Shown: piece after piece, positions 53,037 through 55,396 of the stretch
How positions within the stretch are numbered: position 1 is the stretch's first letter
How the letters are laid out: each line of letters opens with the position of its first letter
Origin: Chitinophagaceae bacterium
GTDB lineage: Bacteria; Bacteroidota; Bacteroidia; Chitinophagales; Chitinophagaceae
Reading direction: 5' to 3'
NCBI GenBank assembly: GCA_025934485.1
Contig: JAICXX010000018.1
Location: forward strand, 1 to 55,396
Length of the DNA: 55,396 nt
Notes under the pieces: model-generated
The model's database searches: none
What the model saw: the letters and a program-made list of their open reading frames with translations, nothing else
Told to the model about the DNA's origin: nothing
Made by a program: the position numbers and the translations under genes

Positions 53037-53038
53037 GG

Positions 53039-54364
53039 ATGAGAAATTTATTGTTCACGATAGCGATGCTGACAGGGACATTCACGGGCATGACGCAGAC
53101 AGCGATCCGGCTGATCACGCTGGACCCCGGGCATTTTCATGCGGCCCTGGTGCAGAAATCGGGTTATCCGGAAATCGATACCACCGTACACGTATATGCA
53201 CCGGAAGGACAGGAGTTGCGGGCGCATCTGGCGCTCATCGACAAATACAATACCCGTAGCGAACAGCCCACGCATTGGAACGAGGTAGTGTACACAGGCC
53301 CCGATTTTTTGTCGCGGATGCTCCGGGAAAAAGCGGGCAACGTCGTCGTGCTGGCAGGGAATAATAAAAATAAGATCGCCTATATCGAGCAGTCGGTGAA
53401 TGCCGGATTCAACGTTTTTGCAGATAAACCGATGATCATCGAAGCCAGGGATCTTTCACGGTTGGAACGCGCCTTTGCAACCGGCCGGAAAAAAGGGACG
53501 ATATTGTATGACATCATGACCGAACGCTACCAGATCACCAACATACTGCAGCGACGGTTGTCGACGATGCCTTCGATTTTCGGTGTTCTACGGAAGGGAA
53601 CCCTCGAAGATCCCGCGGTGACAAAGGAAAGTATCCATCATTTTTTCAAATCGGTATCGGGCAAACCCCTGATCCGCCCGTCCTGGTATTTTGATGTGAC
53701 GCAGGAGGGGGAAGGCATCGTAGATGTCACGACGCATCTGGTCGATCTCGTCCAATGGGAATGTTTTCCGGAGGTGGCACTCGATTATCGTACCGATATC
53801 AAAATGCTTTCGGCGCGGCATTGGCCCACCGTATTGAGCCCTGCGCAGTATCAAAAAGTCACGGGATTGCAGAACGTCCCCGATTCTCCGCTAAGCGTTT
53901 ATTCGAACGGCGTAATAGATTATACGATCAAGGGCGTACATGCCCGGGTCGGCGTACGATGGGATTTCGAAGCACCGGCCGGCGGTGGAGATACCCATTT
54001 CTCCGTGTTGCGCGGGACGCTGGCGAGCCTGGTGATCCGGCAGGATTCGGCGCACGGCTATAAGCCGGTTCTCTCCGTCGAACCGCTGCAGCCAACTGCC
54101 GGATATGAGCAGGTGCTGCGCGGGGTAATAGCAAGTCTCCAATCCGAATACCCGGGACTGGCCCTACAAAAGACGGCCAAGGGCTGGGAATTGCGGGTGC
54201 CGGCGCGTTTCGAGCCGGATCATGAAGCGACATTCGCAGAAGTGACAAAGAAATATTTGAGTTTTGTAAGGGGTGGGAAAATGCCCGCGTGGGAAGTGCC
54301 GAATATGCTCGCCAAGTATTATACCACCACGAAGGCATTGGAAATGGCACGTTCTACGCGTTGA
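53039..54364 (+). CDS. Gfo/Idh/MocA-family oxidoreductase, putatively secreted
   Basis: 441 aa. An N-terminal hydrophobic stretch (about 3-20) reads as a Sec signal peptide rather than a Tat leader. The Rossmann part is atypical: the usual GxGxxG start is replaced by RLITLDPGHFHAALVQ, and FADKPMIIEARDLSRLERAF carries the conserved Lys-Pro. The C-terminal part WYFDVTQEGEGIVDVTTHLVDLVQW holds the Asp/His residues of the active site. Such putative-oxidoreductase relatives may not bind NAD. It is 2 bases after the NagB-like gene. Confidence 0.8.
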   Translation: MRNLLFTIAMLTGTFTGMTQTAIRLITLDPGHFHAALVQKSGYPEIDTTVHVYAPEGQELRAHLALIDKYNTRSEQPTHWNEVVYTGPDFLSRMLREKAGNVVVLAGNNKNKIAYIEQSVNAGFNVFADKPMIIEARDLSRLERAFATGRKKGTILYDIMTERYQITNILQRRLSTMPSIFGVLRKGTLEDPAVTKESIHHFFKSVSGKPLIRPSWYFDVTQEGEGIVDVTTHLVDLVQWECFPEVALDYRTDIKMLSARHWPTVLSPAQYQKVTGLQNVPDSPLSVYSNGVIDYTIKGVHARVGVRWDFEAPAGGGDTHFSVLRGTLASLVIRQDSAHGYKPVLSVEPLQPTAGYEQVLRGVIASLQSEYPGLALQKTAKGWELRVPARFEPDHEATFAEVTKKYLSFVRGGKMPAWEVPNMLAKYYTTTKALEMARSTR

Positions 54365-54428
54365 AAAAGTATACAAAGCTGACGGATAAATATAGTTATG
54401 AACAGCCCTTTACGGCTAATTTTAATAA

Positions 54429-55396
54429 ATGGATATGCAATACGCATCAAAGGATTATAAGAGTATTGGGGCCGGTGCGGCGAACAAGGTGGTCATCCTT
54501 CCGCTGGGCGCCATCGAACAGCATGGGCCGCATCTGGCCGTATCCACCGATACCGATATCGTCACCATGGTAGCGATGGGCGCGGAAGAACAGTTATCGG
54601 ATACGGTCGTTCTCTGCCCCGCCCTGCCATTTGGATCGAGTCATCATCACCTGAATTTTGGCGGCACGCTCAGCCTGTCACCGGCGCTATATACCCAGGT
54701 AGTGGTCGATCTTGTAACATTATTATTGCAAAACGGGTTCCGGCGGATCGTGCTGCTCAACGGCCATGGCGGAAATATCACCCCGGTGAAACAGGCGCTG
54801 GCAGTATTAAATGCCGGCAATACGTTATCCCGGGAAGCCAATATCGTTTTGGCGACCTATTGGGAACTGGCGGGTCCGGCCTTCGCGGGCGAGCCGCCGA
54901 TGGAAAGCCCCGCGCTTAGTCATGCCTGCGAATATGAGACAAGCCTGATGCTTCATCTTTTCCCTTCCAGGGTCTTTATGGATAAGGTAGAACGCGCGGA
55001 CAAGCCGGCCAGCAATGGCTACACCGGGTGGGAGGATGACGAGCCCTATCGCGGAGTAACGATCTTTAAAAGAACGGAATATATCTCCAGCAACGGGAGC
55101 AGCGGGGAACCGCAGCTGGCGACGGCGGAAAAGGGTGCGCATTTGTACGGGAAGGCCGTGGGCGCGCTGGTAAAATTTTTAAGCGCCTTTGCGAAATGGC
55201 CTTTCCTGCCGGCACTTGGCCACAACCATGTTGCGGCTGCGGCTGGTGGTGCGGCTGCGGCTGACCGTGGCCCGCAACGCATCTCGGCGGGGACGGCGAC
55301 GGGCGCCTATTCTTCGGGCGTGGTTGACAATGGGCTGTTATTTGTGAGCGGACAGGGTTCGCTCGACCCGGTGACCGGTCAGGTCGTACACGGCAC
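54429..55396 (+). CDS. Creatininase-family amidohydrolase fused to a RidA (YjgF) domain, partial
   Basis: An open frame runs off the right edge of the window (322 codons visible). Residues about 1-260 are a creatininase/MftE-like domain: VVILPLGAIEQHGPHLAVSTDTD (metal Glu and His), FGSSHHHLNFGGT, VLLNGHGGNI and HACEYETSLMLH. An Ala/Gly-rich linker (about 262-285) leads to a RidA-type start (SAGTATGAYSSGVVDNGLLF, SGQGSLDPVTGQV), the enamine/imine deaminase family; its catalytic Arg would lie beyond the edge. The ATG at 54429 follows an in-frame TAA; a second ATG two codons later is equally possible. It lies 64 bases after the oxidoreductase gene. Confidence 0.85.
   Translation, partial: MDMQYASKDYKSIGAGAANKVVILPLGAIEQHGPHLAVSTDTDIVTMVAMGAEEQLSDTVVLCPALPFGSSHHHLNFGGTLSLSPALYTQVVVDLVTLLLQNGFRRIVLLNGHGGNITPVKQALAVLNAGNTLSREANIVLATYWELAGPAFAGEPPMESPALSHACEYETSLMLHLFPSRVFMDKVERADKPASNGYTGWEDDEPYRGVTIFKRTEYISSNGSSGEPQLATAEKGAHLYGKAVGALVKFLSAFAKWPFLPALGHNHVAAAAGGAAAADRGPQRISAGTATGAYSSGVVDNGLLFVSGQGSLDPVTGQVVHG

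Overview
The window comes from a Bacteroidota chromosome, most likely a Chitinophagaceae member with moderately high GC. The evidence is a SusC/SusD pair, Bacteroidota-type promoters (TTG, about 19 bases, TAnnTTTG), very few Shine-Dalgarno sequences, a miaB / sigma-54-type regulator / lptE / secG cluster, a DUF3276 (PUR-like) protein and a YfhO-type membrane protein. The assignment rests on gene content only.

Layout. (1) 1-28.5 kb is core chromosome. It holds tRNA-Gly(CCC), miaB, an AAA+ Fis-type regulator, lptE, a Pro/Ala/Glu-rich protein, secG, mltG, a BrkB protein, two thioredoxin-fold proteins and trmH. The N-degron pair clpS-aat follows, then a DnaQ-like exonuclease/GIY-YIG fusion, two tiny membrane-protein genes, valS, a large peptidase/propeller/barrel surface protein, a GT-C membrane enzyme, PrsW, a GNAT, a YhhQ-type transporter, YfhO, a GT2 glycosyltransferase, DUF3276 and an ABC exporter. 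(2) 28.5-35.6 kb is an AT-richer accessory island starting exactly at the 3' end of tRNA-Ser(TGA). It is cut into modules by four full copies and one truncated copy of a roughly 185-215 bp structured repeat. Each full copy has an outer stem enclosing three hairpins whose sequences differ but whose pairing is kept. One end copies the tRNA-Ser 3' end; the other end (three copies) copies a second tRNA-like 3' end. The modules carry an SDR/AraC pair, an AbiEii-like nucleotidyltransferase with a small partner, a collagen-like lipoprotein, and broken pieces of aldo/keto reductase, AraC, TPR and nadC genes. No integrase or transposase is visible. (3) 35.6-55.4 kb is one long plus-strand catabolic locus: DapA-family aldolase, SusC, SusD, GH20, a deacetylase-like protein, a GH109-like + Gfo/Idh/MocA fusion with a Tat leader, a DegT aminotransferase with a Tat leader, a secreted propeller, a ceramidase-like protein, NagA, a NagB-like protein, another Gfo/Idh/MocA protein and a creatininase-RidA fusion that runs off the window.

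How the third region may work (inference): SusCD imports an N-acetylhexosamine-containing glycan. GH20 and the GH109-like enzyme trim it in the periplasm, where Tat-exported NAD- and PLP-type enzymes may oxidise and transaminate the sugar. NagA and the NagB-like enzyme then route HexNAc-6-phosphate to central metabolism, and the RidA domain may clear reactive imines. Several start/stop overlaps in 48.4-52.3 kb suggest translational coupling.

The strongest candidate for something undescribed is the tRNA-Ser-anchored family of covarying structured repeats. Second is the exported aminotransferase/oxidoreductase branch of the amino-sugar locus.
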